From Pyrinomonadaceae bacterium MAG19_C2-C3 (GTDB lineage Bacteria; Acidobacteriota; Blastocatellia; Pyrinomonadales; Pyrinomonadaceae): a stretch of 64,000 nucleotides of DNA. Below the pieces are notes generated by a model. It saw nothing but the letters and a program-made list of their open reading frames with translations. It was not told the origin of the DNA and searched no databases. The translations under genes and the position numbers were made by a program. Below are positions 44,457-53,352 of the stretch, in pieces. How positions within the stretch are numbered: position 1 is the stretch's first letter; each line of letters starts with the position of its first letter. Location: assembly GCA_024330265.1 (NCBI GenBank), contig JANDLT010000001.1:1-64000 (forward strand), given 5' to 3'.

Positions 44457-45588
44457 TATATCGTTTCTGGTAGTAATAACTGTTCTCTTCGAGTTTCTCA
44501 TCCGTGCCGTTTAAGATAACGCCGAGCAAGCGTTCTTGCGGGAGCGGGGCGAGGGTGCGTTCGAGCGTCGCGTAGGGAACGTGACCGGAGCGGACGACAA
44601 TCAGCGCACCATCGGCGCGGTTCATCAGCATCGCGGCATCGGTGAAAATTCCCAACGGCGGCGCATCAATGATGATGTAGTCGAACATGCGACGGGCTTC
44701 GGTCAAGATTTCTTTGAACTTGCTTCCGGCGAGTAAATCCGCCACGTCATTGCGTGCCGCCCCGCCGGGAAGCAAATGCAAGCCGGAAGGTTCGAGCCGG
44801 ATAATCGAGTCTGTCAAAGTGGCTTCGCCCGCGAGAACTTCGGAGAGTCCGGTGCGCGCGATGTCGGCTTCGATGCCGAGATAATCGCTCGCACACGGGC
44901 GACGCAAATCGCCGTCAATCAGCAGAGTTCGGATGTCGCTGGTCTGCGCGAGAATCCATGACAGGTTAAGGCTGGCAATGGTTTTACCTTCCGCCGTGCC
45001 GACGCTGGTGATAACGAAGACTTGCATCTTGCGTTGTTCTCCGGCTTGCAGGACGCTCGTGCGAAGCGAACGGAATTGCTCACAGAATGCGGAGCGCGGT
45101 TGGGTAATCGAAATGAGGTGAGGTTCGACGCGCGCATCGGAGATTTCCACAGAGGGAAACTGCAGTGTGCGCGCCGAACTGGCAGCATCCAAAGTTGCCC
45201 CAGCAGGAAGCGAAAGAGACCCATCGAGGAGTGCTGCTCCGAGAGGTGATTCGCGCTGCTCATTGGACGCTGAACGGTGCGCGGCATCTCTTACGAAAGA
45301 CGCGGGCGCGAAAGTGCGTGACGAGGTGGCGGCAAGAAGACGTTCCGGCGATTCGTTTGTGAAAGATACCGGCGACGATGCGCCGTTGCCGTTCGCGCCG
45401 TTATGATTTGGCGTCGTCGCGTCGTGGTGTTCATGGGCAAGGAACGCTTTCGCGTCGTTGCCGTGTGTGCCATTGTGCTGCGCGGCGGCGGCGGCCGCTT
45501 CGCCCGCCTCATCATTGCCCGCGATTGGTAAAGGCTTGGCGGTGTTGTTCTCCGCCGCGCGCTTTAGTGCTTCATAAACTCTGCCCAT
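44410..45588 (-). CDS. XrtA-associated tyrosine autokinase (CpsD/CapB family)
   Basis: 392 residues. MGRVYEALKRAAEN at the N-terminus is typical. A long Ala/Asn/His-rich linker (about 20-125) precedes the BY-kinase domain: Walker A in ITSVGTAEGKTIASLNLSW, Walker A' in LLIDGDLRRP, Walker B DYIIIDAPPLG. The tyrosine cluster NSYYYQKRY near the C-terminus is the expected autophosphorylation tail. BY-kinases control polymer length and export with a Wzz-type partner, here the gene at 46765. The final ARSQESEARM segment comes from a heptamer repeat; the ancestral end was probably just after the Tyr cluster. GGAG precedes the ATG. Confidence 0.92.
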   Translation of the reverse strand: MGRVYEALKRAAENNTAKPLPIAGNDEAGEAAAAAAQHNGTHGNDAKAFLAHEHHDATTPNHNGANGNGASSPVSFTNESPERLLAATSSRTFAPASFVRDAAHRSASNEQRESPLGAALLDGSLSLPAGATLDAASSARTLQFPSVEISDARVEPHLISITQPRSAFCEQFRSLRTSVLQAGEQRKMQVFVITSVGTAEGKTIASLNLSWILAQTSDIRTLLIDGDLRRPCASDYLGIEADIARTGLSEVLAGEATLTDSIIRLEPSGLHLLPGGAARNDVADLLAGSKFKEILTEARRMFDYIIIDAPPLGIFTDAAMLMNRADGALIVVRSGHVPYATLERTLAPLPQERLLGVILNGTDEKLEENSYYYQKRYTGARSQESEARMKKD

Positions 45589-45601
45589 CGTGAAAACTCC
45601 T

Positions 45602-46645
45602 TCAAACTACCTTCGGCAAATCTGTTCTGATATTTTCCGGTCGCCAAGTGCTGAAAGCGTCGTCAGGTTGCGTGTCGCTTTGATTGTCTTCACCGACGCG
45701 CGAAGCTTCTTGCATAGAAGCCGCTTCACCGATTCCGGCTGCCCAGAGTTCGGTGCGTCCAGCGTGTGTTAATACGGATGCGGGATTGTCGGAACGCGGC
45801 TTCATACCCGCGTCGGAGGTGGTGCGTATACTGTCGCGCGGCAGCATATCAAACGTGTCGGCGACCGCTTCAACGATGTCGCGTGTGATGACGTGGGCTT
45901 CTTCCGCGAAGCCGGAAAGCAAGCTGTTGTCGCACAAATTATTTATCTGGCGCGGGATGCCTTCCGAGCAGCGAAAGATGAGGTCAACCGCGTCGGGGGT
46001 GAATAAATCTATCCGCTCCGCCCCGGCGGTCAACAGGCGATACGCGATATAACGCTCGGTTTCGGCGGTCGAAGGAAGGGCTTTGATGTCGCACCGCAAA
46101 GAGACGCGCTGTTTGAGTTGACGCACGGAAGGATTGTTCAACACTTCGCGCAGTTCCGGTTGACCCGTCAACACGATTTGCAATTGCTTCGCGGAATCGC
46201 TTTCAAAGTTCGAGAGCAAACGAATCTCCTCTAACACTTCGCGCTCCAGCCCGTGCGCTTCATCAATGATGAGAACCGTGCGAAGCCCGCGCTCATGGCG
46301 CATCTCAAGCTTGCGTCCAAGTGTGAGCAGTAATTCCGATTTGTTGCTCCAATTCTGCACATCGAGCAGCGTCGTCAAGTGGTTATAAAACTCCGGCACG
46401 GTCAAATGCGGATTGAAGATATAAGCGACTAAAACCGTGCGCTCCAAGCGTTGCATCATCCAGCGCAAGACGGTTGTTTTACCCGTGCCGACTTCGCCCG
46501 TGACGACGACCAAGCCTTTGCCGTGTTCGATACCGACATGTAGGTTCGCCATCGCTTCGGTGTGCGACGGTGTGAAATAGATGAAACGCGGATCGGGCGT
46601 CAAGGCGAACGGCAATTCTTTAATGCGGTAAAAATCTAGGTACAT
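45602..46645 (-). CDS. XrtA/PEP-CTERM-associated AAA ATPase (ExeA-like)
   Basis: 347 residues, cytosolic. MYLDFYRIKELPFALTPDPRF start, Walker A VTGEVGTGKTTVLRW, Walker B TVLIIDEAHGL, sensor region LTGQPELREVL. The ~75-residue C-terminal tail is polar and variable. This ATPase family is a regular member of exosortase/exopolysaccharide loci and resembles ExeA/GspA AAA proteins; its precise role is not known, perhaps energising or spacing the envelope complex. A strong GAAGGAG site lies 6 bases before the ATG, and it is 13 bp ahead of the kinase gene, so the pair is translationally close. Confidence 0.92.
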   Translation of the reverse strand: MYLDFYRIKELPFALTPDPRFIYFTPSHTEAMANLHVGIEHGKGLVVVTGEVGTGKTTVLRWMMQRLERTVLVAYIFNPHLTVPEFYNHLTTLLDVQNWSNKSELLLTLGRKLEMRHERGLRTVLIIDEAHGLEREVLEEIRLLSNFESDSAKQLQIVLTGQPELREVLNNPSVRQLKQRVSLRCDIKALPSTAETERYIAYRLLTAGAERIDLFTPDAVDLIFRCSEGIPRQINNLCDNSLLSGFAEEAHVITRDIVEAVADTFDMLPRDSIRTTSDAGMKPRSDNPASVLTHAGRTELWAAGIGEAASMQEASRVGEDNQSDTQPDDAFSTWRPENIRTDLPKVV

Positions 46646-46661
46646 AAAGCTCCTTCGGAGC

Positions 46662-46768
46662 GGGGTGAGGAGGCGGGGGACAGGGAACGGAAGGTAAAAA
46701 TCAGTCGAGAATCAGTGAAGCTTACTTATTCACTTCCGTCCCCTAAACCCCCGTCCCCTATCCCCTAA
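46662..46768. repeat. GGGGACA-type heptamer hairpin
   Basis: GGCGGGGGACAGGGAACGG at left pairs with CCGTCCCCTAAACCCCCGTC and CCCTATCCCC at right. The right arm holds the stop codon of the chain-length protein (46765-46767). Confidence 0.75.
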
Positions 46769-48396
46769 CTGACGCCACTTAGCGTCTCAAAGATGCGCGT
46801 AAATCTGAGGGCGATGATGAGTGCCGGAACGCTTAACACGGCGATAACGATTCCAGCGGTGGCGAGGGCAAGGTGTTTGATTCGACGATTGCGAACTTCC
46901 GTCGGCGTGCGAATCATCGGAACTGAAATCAAGACGGGTAGTCCCGTGTAATGTTCGGCGTCCGGCGTCGTGTTGACTTTCAGCAAGCCGGGTGCTTCAC
47001 GAGCGGCGGCGAACAGCAAGCCAAGACCAAGCCCAAGACCTAAACCCAGAGCAAGTAACACTTGCCGCTTCGGGGCGATGGGGGCAGCCGGCAAATTGGC
47101 GGGGTCAATAACTTGAATCGTCTCGCCTTGCGCGTTGACCGCGACGTTGACGCCTAAATCGGCACTCGCTTTTTGTCTCAGCAAGTCGTCGTATAAAACT
47201 TTCTTCGTGTTGTATTCGCGCTCGATGGCTTGGAGTTGAACGGTCGTGCCGGGAACTTGATTGAGCCGCGCCGCGACCTGCCCGATGGCGGCGGTGGTTT
47301 CGGCGAGCGAACGGCGTTGGCGTTCGATTTCGCCGTTAATCAATTTGAGATTGGTCTGGATGGTTGCGCCGCTAAAGTCGGTTTGCCCTTGCAGTTGTTT
47401 GACGCGGGTTTCGACGCTGGCTTCATGCGTGGCGAGCATCGCTTTCATCTCGCCTTCGACTTGCGCGATTTCGTTTTTCTTAGCGGTAACTTCCGGGTTT
47501 TTCGGACGAAGGCGTCCGACGGTCAGCATGTTGTTCAGTTCGGATTTGAGCGACGAAAGGCGACTGGTGAATTGCGCGTAGGCGGGCGTCGTCAGCGGGT
47601 CGGTCATCTGATTTCGGACGTTGGCGATGTTGTCTTGACGCTGCTTTTCGACAAGTCCTACGTTGTTGCTAAGTGCCGTGCGCTGGTCGCCGAGCCGCCC
47701 GATTTCCGTTGTCAATGTTCTTTCTTGTGAACGCAAACCTTCGAGTTGCGAGATGAGCGACTGCGACGAGTCGGGCAGACTGGAAACAGATCGCATCATG
47801 TACTGAAGACGGCGCGCGTCAATCGCATCGAGTTCGGCTTTCAACTGGTTAAGCTGCGTCTCGAAGAATGTGCGCGTATTGACGGCGGTGTTTTGCGTAT
47901 CCGTTGTTTGCCCGCTAACGTATTTACCGGCGAGTTCCTGCGTCACGCCGCGCACGGATTGCGGGTCGCGCCCGCGATATGAAATCGCAAAACCGTTTTG
48001 CACATCGTCGCGGCTTCTATCAACTTCAATCGTGATGTCGCTCGTCTGCATACGTTCGACGAGCGTTTCGATGGCGACACCGCGTGAGCGTTCGAGTGCA
48101 TACAGGTTGTACTTCAAAATGAGCGGCTCAAGCGACGTGCGCGAAACGACAATCTGCCCGATAGATGTGATACGCGCCGACAAATCAGCGTCGTTTAATT
48201 GCGGCACAGAGTTCGTCGAAATCTGCGGCGGACGCAGGATAAGCCGCGAACGCGATTCAAAGATGTCGGGCAAACGCCACACGACATAGCCGACCGCGAC
48301 GGCGACGGCGATGGTCGGAAGCAAGATAACCCACTTGTTACGCCACAACATTTGAGCGTACTCGGCGGGCGTGCGCTGGCGAAAATCAACACTCAT
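46765..48396 (-). CDS. Polysaccharide chain-length determinant (Wzz/EpsF-type, XrtA-associated)
   Basis: 543 residues. N-terminal membrane helix (about 17-38, WVILLPTIAVAVAVGYVVWRL) and Wzz domain, long coiled-coil region (about 170-400), then a second membrane helix (LALGLGLGLGLGLLFAA) and a third near the C-terminus (LATAGIVIAVLSVPALIIAL). Wzz-like proteins set the length of exported polymers and activate BY-kinases. Here the kinase is a separate gene. The Leu-Gly alternating helix is unusually repetitive. Located between PrsT and the ATPase genes, as in other XrtA loci. Confidence 0.92.
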   Translation of the reverse strand: MSVDFRQRTPAEYAQMLWRNKWVILLPTIAVAVAVGYVVWRLPDIFESRSRLILRPPQISTNSVPQLNDADLSARITSIGQIVVSRTSLEPLILKYNLYALERSRGVAIETLVERMQTSDITIEVDRSRDDVQNGFAISYRGRDPQSVRGVTQELAGKYVSGQTTDTQNTAVNTRTFFETQLNQLKAELDAIDARRLQYMMRSVSSLPDSSQSLISQLEGLRSQERTLTTEIGRLGDQRTALSNNVGLVEKQRQDNIANVRNQMTDPLTTPAYAQFTSRLSSLKSELNNMLTVGRLRPKNPEVTAKKNEIAQVEGEMKAMLATHEASVETRVKQLQGQTDFSGATIQTNLKLINGEIERQRRSLAETTAAIGQVAARLNQVPGTTVQLQAIEREYNTKKVLYDDLLRQKASADLGVNVAVNAQGETIQVIDPANLPAAPIAPKRQVLLALGLGLGLGLGLLFAAAREAPGLLKVNTTPDAEHYTGLPVLISVPMIRTPTEVRNRRIKHLALATAGIVIAVLSVPALIIALRFTRIFETLSGVS

Positions 48397-48399
48397 GGT

Positions 48400-48476
48400 T
48401 TTTATATTGCTTCATTGTTTCATTCGGTAATTGATTCAATGGGTTCCGATGAGACAATGAAGCAATTCCTTTCTTA
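48400..48476. repeat. Repeat-armed hairpin between PrsT and Wzz-like genes
   Basis: ATTGCTTCATTGTTTCATT at left pairs with GAGACAATGAAGCAAT at right. The loop carries a degenerate TTGATTCAATGG. The unit length here is nearer 8 than 7. Confidence 0.65.
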
Positions 48477-50894
48477 CAAGCTGGCAAGGACGCGGCGTGC
48501 GTCGTCGGCTTTGGTGAAATTCTGGTTCGGGCTTGAAGCGAGGCGCAGAGCCTGTTCGAGTTCGCGGCGCGCACCCGCCTTATCGCCGGAAGCGGCGAGG
48601 GCAGCACCGAAGTGATAACGATACGTCGCGTTGTTGGATGAGGCTTGCACGGCTTTCCGCAGTTGTTCGACGGCGGGGACGGGCAAATCCTTTTTGTAAT
48701 AAACCCAGCCGAGCGTGTCTAAGAATCCGGGTTGATTCGGGTTTCGCTGCACGGCTTTCTGGGCGAAGCCAATGGCTTCATCGAGATTGCCGCGCCCGTG
48801 TTCGGCGGCAAGCCACGCCGCATTGTTTAAGGCGATGTCGCTGTTAGCATCGGCGTCGAGGGCTTTGCGATACGCGGCTTCGGCGGCTTCGTAGTTGTTG
48901 CGTGATTGTTCGAGAATGCCAATCATCGTGTGCGCGGCGGAATCTTCGGGACGCTGCGCGACGACTTTTTGATACTCCGCGACGGCTTGCTCAGTGCGGT
49001 TCGTGTTGACGTAAATCGCGGCGAGGGCGTAGTAGGCGGAAGCGTACTGCGAATCAATTTCAATCGCGCGGCGCAAAGCGTTTTCGGCGAGTGTGATGTT
49101 GCGTTGCCGTTCTTCCTGATTGCCGTTTGCGAGTGCGAGTTGAGCTTGCGCCCCGAACATCTGACCTTTGAGATAGAGAAGTTGTTTGTTGTCGGGCGCA
49201 CGACTGGCGGCGGCATCCACGCGGGCTTGCGCGTTTTGAATGTTGTTCGGCAAGGTGGTGTAAGCACTAAGCGCGTCGAGGTCGAGCGGGTCAACGGCGA
49301 GGGCGCGGTCAAGCAGGTTCGCGGCTTCGTCGAATTTTCTTTCGGCGCGGGCGACTGCCGCGAGGTTGACATAGGATGCGGGCGCGTTAGGTTGAACTTG
49401 AAGGGCGCGTTGCATGTCGGCGCGGGCGGCGGCGAGGTTGTTCAAACGAAGATTGGCGGTTCCGCGTGCGATGAGGGCTTTAGCCTGAACTTCCGCGACG
49501 AGTTGCGGCGTGGTCAGCGCATCGGGGACGGCACGCGCTGCACGGTCGGATAAATCCGTCGCATCACGAAGGGCGGTACGCGCGTCGCCGCCGCTCAGGT
49601 TGGCTTGAATCAAAAGCAGGCGCGCGGGCAAGTAATTCGGGTAGTAGCGTTCGAGTTCATTGGCGAAGATGCGCGCCTGTTCGATGTTGCCGAGGCGCAG
49701 GGCGGCATCGGATGCGAGATATAGACCGCCGAGCGAATTGGGTTCGGTGCTAAGAACTTCTTCAAGGTCGGTGAGGGCGGATTTGGCATCGCCCGCCGCG
49801 AGCTTGACGCGCGAACGGAGCAGCAAAGCTTGCGTATCGCGGTTGTTCTTGGCGAGCAGTTCGTCAATCTGTTTCGTCGCCCCGGCGGTGTCGCCGCTTT
49901 GCAAAAGAATTTCACCGAGACGATAACGGGCGCGTGCGAAGTCGGGAGCGGTCGAGATAAGTTGTTCATAAACGCGCGCGGCATCGGCATTGCGATTCGT
50001 CGCGGCGTAGAAATCCGCGAGTGTCGCACGCCCGTCGGGGCGGTCGCCGTCAACTTCGGCTAAAGCTTTATAAGCATCTTCGGCTTTGTCTAACTGCTTG
50101 TTCGAGAAGTAGAAACTGGCGAGCATAAAGCGCGCGTCGCGGTCGCGCGAATCGGCTTCGACGGCGCGGCGAAACATCGCTTCGGCATCCGCCGCGCGAT
50201 TCTGCGCGACAAGGAATCTGCCGTATTCCATAAAGGCGAGCGCGGTCTTATCGCCGCCAATCGCCACCGCGCGCTTCAAACTTTCTTCGGCGCGGGCGGC
50301 GTCTTTAACGCCGAGATAATAGCGCGAAAGGCTTAGGTGAGATTCGGCGCGGTTCGGATTGATGGCAATGGCGCGCTCTAATTCCGCGAGGGCTTCTTTG
50401 GAATCGCCGCGCGTGAAGAAGATGTTGCCGAGCAGGATGTGACCTTCAATGTCGTTGGGGTCGCGGCTTAAAACTTCACGCGCAAGGCGTTCGGCTTCCG
50501 CCGTGAGTTGTTCGGTATCGGCGTTCTGGGTTTTGCTGTAAAGCAGATAATAGTTGCCGAGTTTGGTGCGGGCTTCGAGATTATTCGGGTCGGATTGAGC
50601 GGCTTTTTTCAGCGCGTCGGCGGCTTCGGTGACGCGCTCCAAACCTTCGTAAGCACGCGCCAGACCCCAGTGAGCCGCGCCGAGTTCGGAGTCAATCTGT
50701 AAAGCATTGCGAAACTCAAGCGAAGCTTCCTGATACTTCTTCTCTTTTAGCAAAGCTTCGCCGCGTGCGACGTGTTCGGCTTTTGATTGTTCGGGATTGC
50801 CGCACGCCGCGAGAGTCAAAGCGACGAACGCGAGAGCGAAACAGAGAGAGAGAAAGCGGGAAATACGAGGACGTGAGAAAACTTGCGATGTCAT
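48474..50894 (-). CDS. PEP-CTERM/XrtA system TPR lipoprotein PrsT
   Basis: 806 residues. Lipoprotein signal with lipobox LTLAACGN (Cys about 31), followed by around 20 tetratricopeptide repeats to the end (for example AHWGLARAYEGLERVTEAADALKKAAQSDP, SAHTMIGILEQSRNNYEAAEAAYRKAL). TPR solenoids of this kind sit in the envelope of exosortase loci and are thought to be scaffolds for polysaccharide export. GAAGGAG lies 7 bases before ATG 50894, which decides the start against an upstream in-frame codon. Second regular gene set of the operon after exosortase and EpsI, separated from them by about 470 bp. Confidence 0.92.
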   Translation of the reverse strand: MTSQVFSRPRISRFLSLCFALAFVALTLAACGNPEQSKAEHVARGEALLKEKKYQEASLEFRNALQIDSELGAAHWGLARAYEGLERVTEAADALKKAAQSDPNNLEARTKLGNYYLLYSKTQNADTEQLTAEAERLAREVLSRDPNDIEGHILLGNIFFTRGDSKEALAELERAIAINPNRAESHLSLSRYYLGVKDAARAEESLKRAVAIGGDKTALAFMEYGRFLVAQNRAADAEAMFRRAVEADSRDRDARFMLASFYFSNKQLDKAEDAYKALAEVDGDRPDGRATLADFYAATNRNADAARVYEQLISTAPDFARARYRLGEILLQSGDTAGATKQIDELLAKNNRDTQALLLRSRVKLAAGDAKSALTDLEEVLSTEPNSLGGLYLASDAALRLGNIEQARIFANELERYYPNYLPARLLLIQANLSGGDARTALRDATDLSDRAARAVPDALTTPQLVAEVQAKALIARGTANLRLNNLAAARADMQRALQVQPNAPASYVNLAAVARAERKFDEAANLLDRALAVDPLDLDALSAYTTLPNNIQNAQARVDAAASRAPDNKQLLYLKGQMFGAQAQLALANGNQEERQRNITLAENALRRAIEIDSQYASAYYALAAIYVNTNRTEQAVAEYQKVVAQRPEDSAAHTMIGILEQSRNNYEAAEAAYRKALDADANSDIALNNAAWLAAEHGRGNLDEAIGFAQKAVQRNPNQPGFLDTLGWVYYKKDLPVPAVEQLRKAVQASSNNATYRYHFGAALAASGDKAGARRELEQALRLASSPNQNFTKADDARRVLASL

Positions 50895-51361
50895 TGGCAC
50901 TCCTTCAAAACAAGCCAACCGTCCCGGGTTTCGTGGCGTTCATCACCGGATTTATCGCCCGATGTTGTTTGCGCCCCGCGTCGTTTCAAAAGTTGAAACC
51001 GTGCGCGGCAATTCAAGGATGAACGCGATGTAAGATTGGCTGTTCGGTGTTTGATTTACTTCGGACGGCGACACGCAAGGCGGGCGGGCATTGCACACCA
51101 CAGCATGTCGAGATTATTTCGGTTGCTCCTAAAGTCGGCGGATGAGTACGGTTAAAAATATCGGTTACGTTTCTAGGTCGAAGCGACACGATTTAAGAAA
51201 TTCTTCGCATCGGTACAATAACAAAAACAGACTTAATTGCGGGAGATTTCCGGTAAAGGACTTTAAGTTTAGGTTAAATCGTCGGGACAATCTCAAGGTT
51301 CAATGTCGGAACGTCACATTTTGCGTTTTACACTGAACGCTGAACCTTGAATCTTGAACAA
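50895..51361. other. 467-bp intergenic region inside the exopolysaccharide locus
   Basis: No supported gene. Near its right end (51291-51360) it holds a heptamer hairpin: TCTCAAGGTTCAATGTC pairs with ACTGAACGCTGAACCTTGAATCTTGA (units CTTGAA/CTGAAC). The rest is AT-richer than coding DNA and probably contains the promoter of the prsT-to-ycf48 part of the operon, but I cannot point to convincing boxes. Confidence 0.6.
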
Positions 51362-52096
51362 TTACTTCGGAACAAATGGCGCGAGGTGCGGCGTTACATG
51401 GGCGGCGAAGTCCTGAGCGAAGGCGAGGGCTTCGGCTTCCGCCCGGTCGCCCGTCGGAGAAATGGGGACGAGCAAGCGCACCATCGCGCCATCGGAGCGG
51501 CGGCGGGTCATGCTGTCAAGCACAGTATTGATTTTATCTTGATACTCACTCGCCGTATTGCGCCCGCGCCCGCTGTACCAGTAGAGCATTATTTGACGGT
51601 CGCGCCCGTTGGCGATGGTGTAACGATTGACCAAGAACGGCGGTGCGCCGTCGGCGGGCGTGACAAGCGTGCGTTCCTGTTCGGTTAGAATCCAGCCCGA
51701 ACCCGGCAGACAGTTGAGCGGGCTATGATAGGTCGCGCCCGTGCGTTGCGTATTGTAATAACCGACGTAAAGCGAAGCGACGAGCGCGCCGGAGGCAAAC
51801 GGCTTTGCGTAGTTGCGCGAAAGATAATCGTCGGCGCGTAAGACTTCTTCGGTCGCACGGTCGAAGCGTTGGTCAGCCCCGAACCTTTGCCAGCCGCCGA
51901 TTTGCGCGGGAAAGTTTTCAAGCGTCGCGCGCGAAAGCCGCGCATCGCCGGTGCGCTGCCACAGGTTGACGGCGATGCCGCTCGTTAAGATAAGGACGAG
52001 GACGACTAAGAAACCCCAACGATGAACGTGCCGTGTGAGAGCGGACGAAGCGTTGAGTGACGGGCGGTTGAATGATTCGGTTGAAACGGCTTGCAT
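51362..52096 (-). CDS. Exosortase-associated protein EpsI
   Basis: About 244 residues. One N-terminal membrane helix (WGFLVVLVLILTSGIAVNLW) and a periplasmic domain with the EpsI signature Y...N..R.GATYHSPLNCLPGSGW and ending in a VRLLVPIS...AFAQDFA helix. EpsI-type (DUF3485) proteins are encoded next to, or fused with, exosortases, and contribute to exopolysaccharide production; the conserved Cys-His pair suggests an enzymatic role. ATG 52096 lies 17 bp after the exosortase stop. A much longer frame exists upstream, but it overlaps the exosortase gene and lacks family similarity. Confidence 0.9.
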   Translation of the reverse strand: MQAVSTESFNRPSLNASSALTRHVHRWGFLVVLVLILTSGIAVNLWQRTGDARLSRATLENFPAQIGGWQRFGADQRFDRATEEVLRADDYLSRNYAKPFASGALVASLYVGYYNTQRTGATYHSPLNCLPGSGWILTEQERTLVTPADGAPPFLVNRYTIANGRDRQIMLYWYSGRGRNTASEYQDKINTVLDSMTRRRSDGAMVRLLVPISPTGDRAEAEALAFAQDFAAHVTPHLAPFVPK

Positions 52097-52113
52097 AATT
52101 CTTGGTTGAAATT

Positions 52114-53151
52114 CTACTTGATTGTTCCGGCGTCCGGTAGCGTTTGAGTTAAGGGTGATGAAGGGCGGCGGCGTTTGGGCAACAAGAGTTTGACGCTCGT
52201 GTCGAGCAGCCACGCGGTCGCAAAGAGAAGCAGAAACGCGATGACGTAAATTATCCAACCGGAGAACGAATGGAAAAAGCCGTCCGCGATTTCCGTTCCG
52301 TAGTAACGCGCCAGAATCCCCGTGCCGCTGACGCGCAAAGCGTTCGTTAGAATCGCAATCGGGACTGCCGACAGCACCAGCAACGTCGCGCGCCAGAAAC
52401 GAAAATCCGTCAGGGAAGCAAACCAACTCCGGTTAGCGTCGTTCGCGTCGTCCGGCGTTGTGTCGTCGAGTCCGTCTCTGTTGCCGCGCGTCGGGACGTG
52501 ATTATAAGTGAAGTAAGCGAAGACGACGGCGAGTGTGAGCAAGGTCATCAAGGAACGTATGCCGCTGCACGCTTCGACGACTTCGAGTTTCTTCGGGATG
52601 GTCGCGCCGAGCGGCATCAGTTCGATGACGTTGCCGTCGCGCAGCACCGGAATATCGAAACCGCGCATCGCGGACACCGCACAGCGCGACGCGAACAGTT
52701 GAAGCGGGAATGCGATTTTATTAAAGATAATTGTCGGAATCGGAATCGCCAGCGCGAGCAACAATAGCGGCACGGCAATCGCGCGCAAATGTCGCCAACC
52801 GAAAAAGAACAATGCTATGCCAATGAGCAGGACAAGCAATGAAATGCGCTGAACGAACAACTCCGCACCCGCGACGCCCGCCCACAGCGCGGCGACGCCC
52901 GACACGATAAGAGCGAATCCCGTCCACAACGCGGGACGTACGGGAATCCGCGCGAGGCGTTCGCGCTCCGTCCACAAGATATAAGCGATGATGAGGGGAA
53001 CAAGCAGCCCGTGCGAATAGTTCGGGTCGTCCCACCAATCGCGCGTGAGTTTGACGAACGTGGTGTAGTAAAGAAAAACAAGCGCGGCGGCAAGCGCGAC
53101 GGGTTTCCAAAAATCGGGCAGCGAAGATTGTCGGGCGGAAGCGTTCATCAT
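52114..53151 (-). CDS. xrtA: Exosortase (XrtA type)
   Basis: 345 residues, polytopic inner membrane protein with about eight hydrophobic segments. Exosortases are transpeptidase-like enzymes that cleave PEP-CTERM sorting signals and attach or release surface proteins. Signature regions: DPNYSHGLLVPLI, the catalytic Cys in VVEACSGIRSLMTLL, the Arg in TNALRVSGTGILARYYG and the His in FFHSFSGWIIY. A polar ~35-residue loop rich in Asp/Asn (about 228-262) interrupts the usual compact core. First gene of the minus-strand exopolysaccharide operon. No PEP-CTERM substrate is found in the window. Confidence 0.93.
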   Translation of the reverse strand: MMNASARQSSLPDFWKPVALAAALVFLYYTTFVKLTRDWWDDPNYSHGLLVPLIIAYILWTERERLARIPVRPALWTGFALIVSGVAALWAGVAGAELFVQRISLLVLLIGIALFFFGWRHLRAIAVPLLLLALAIPIPTIIFNKIAFPLQLFASRCAVSAMRGFDIPVLRDGNVIELMPLGATIPKKLEVVEACSGIRSLMTLLTLAVVFAYFTYNHVPTRGNRDGLDDTTPDDANDANRSWFASLTDFRFWRATLLVLSAVPIAILTNALRVSGTGILARYYGTEIADGFFHSFSGWIIYVIAFLLLFATAWLLDTSVKLLLPKRRRPSSPLTQTLPDAGTIK

Positions 53152-53262
53152 GAGGAAGTGGCTTGACGGAAAACTACTTTGAAAATTATCAGGGCAGATG
53201 AATTTATAACGCGGGCAGTATCAACCGAAAGGGTGAGTTTTGCCGGATGCAGCAAAAGCGAA

Positions 53263-53284
53263 GCAGACACGTTCGCCCGTCTGC
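53263..53284 (-). terminator. Probable terminator downstream of the SLC13/RCK gene
   Basis: Stem GCAGACGGGCGAACGTGTCTGC on the minus strand followed by TTCGCTTTTG, about 69 bp after the transporter stop and 110 bp before the exosortase start. Moderate evidence only. Confidence 0.45.
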
Positions 53285-53352
53285 GAGAGTACCTTACAGC
53301 TTAAAATTTAATCAACTCTTAATTGAAATGAAGAAGGCGGCGCAAAATTCAA

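Noticed and set aside
52097-52426. Longer frame for EpsI overlapping the exosortase gene
   Set aside because: The extension is a shadow of the exosortase coding sequence; EpsI-like sequence starts near ATG 52096.
53152-53352. Cyclic-di-GMP riboswitch upstream of the exosortase
   Set aside because: A GAAA-containing stem is present but the conserved core sequence of the known class is not recognisable; kept only as an unexplained structured spacer.
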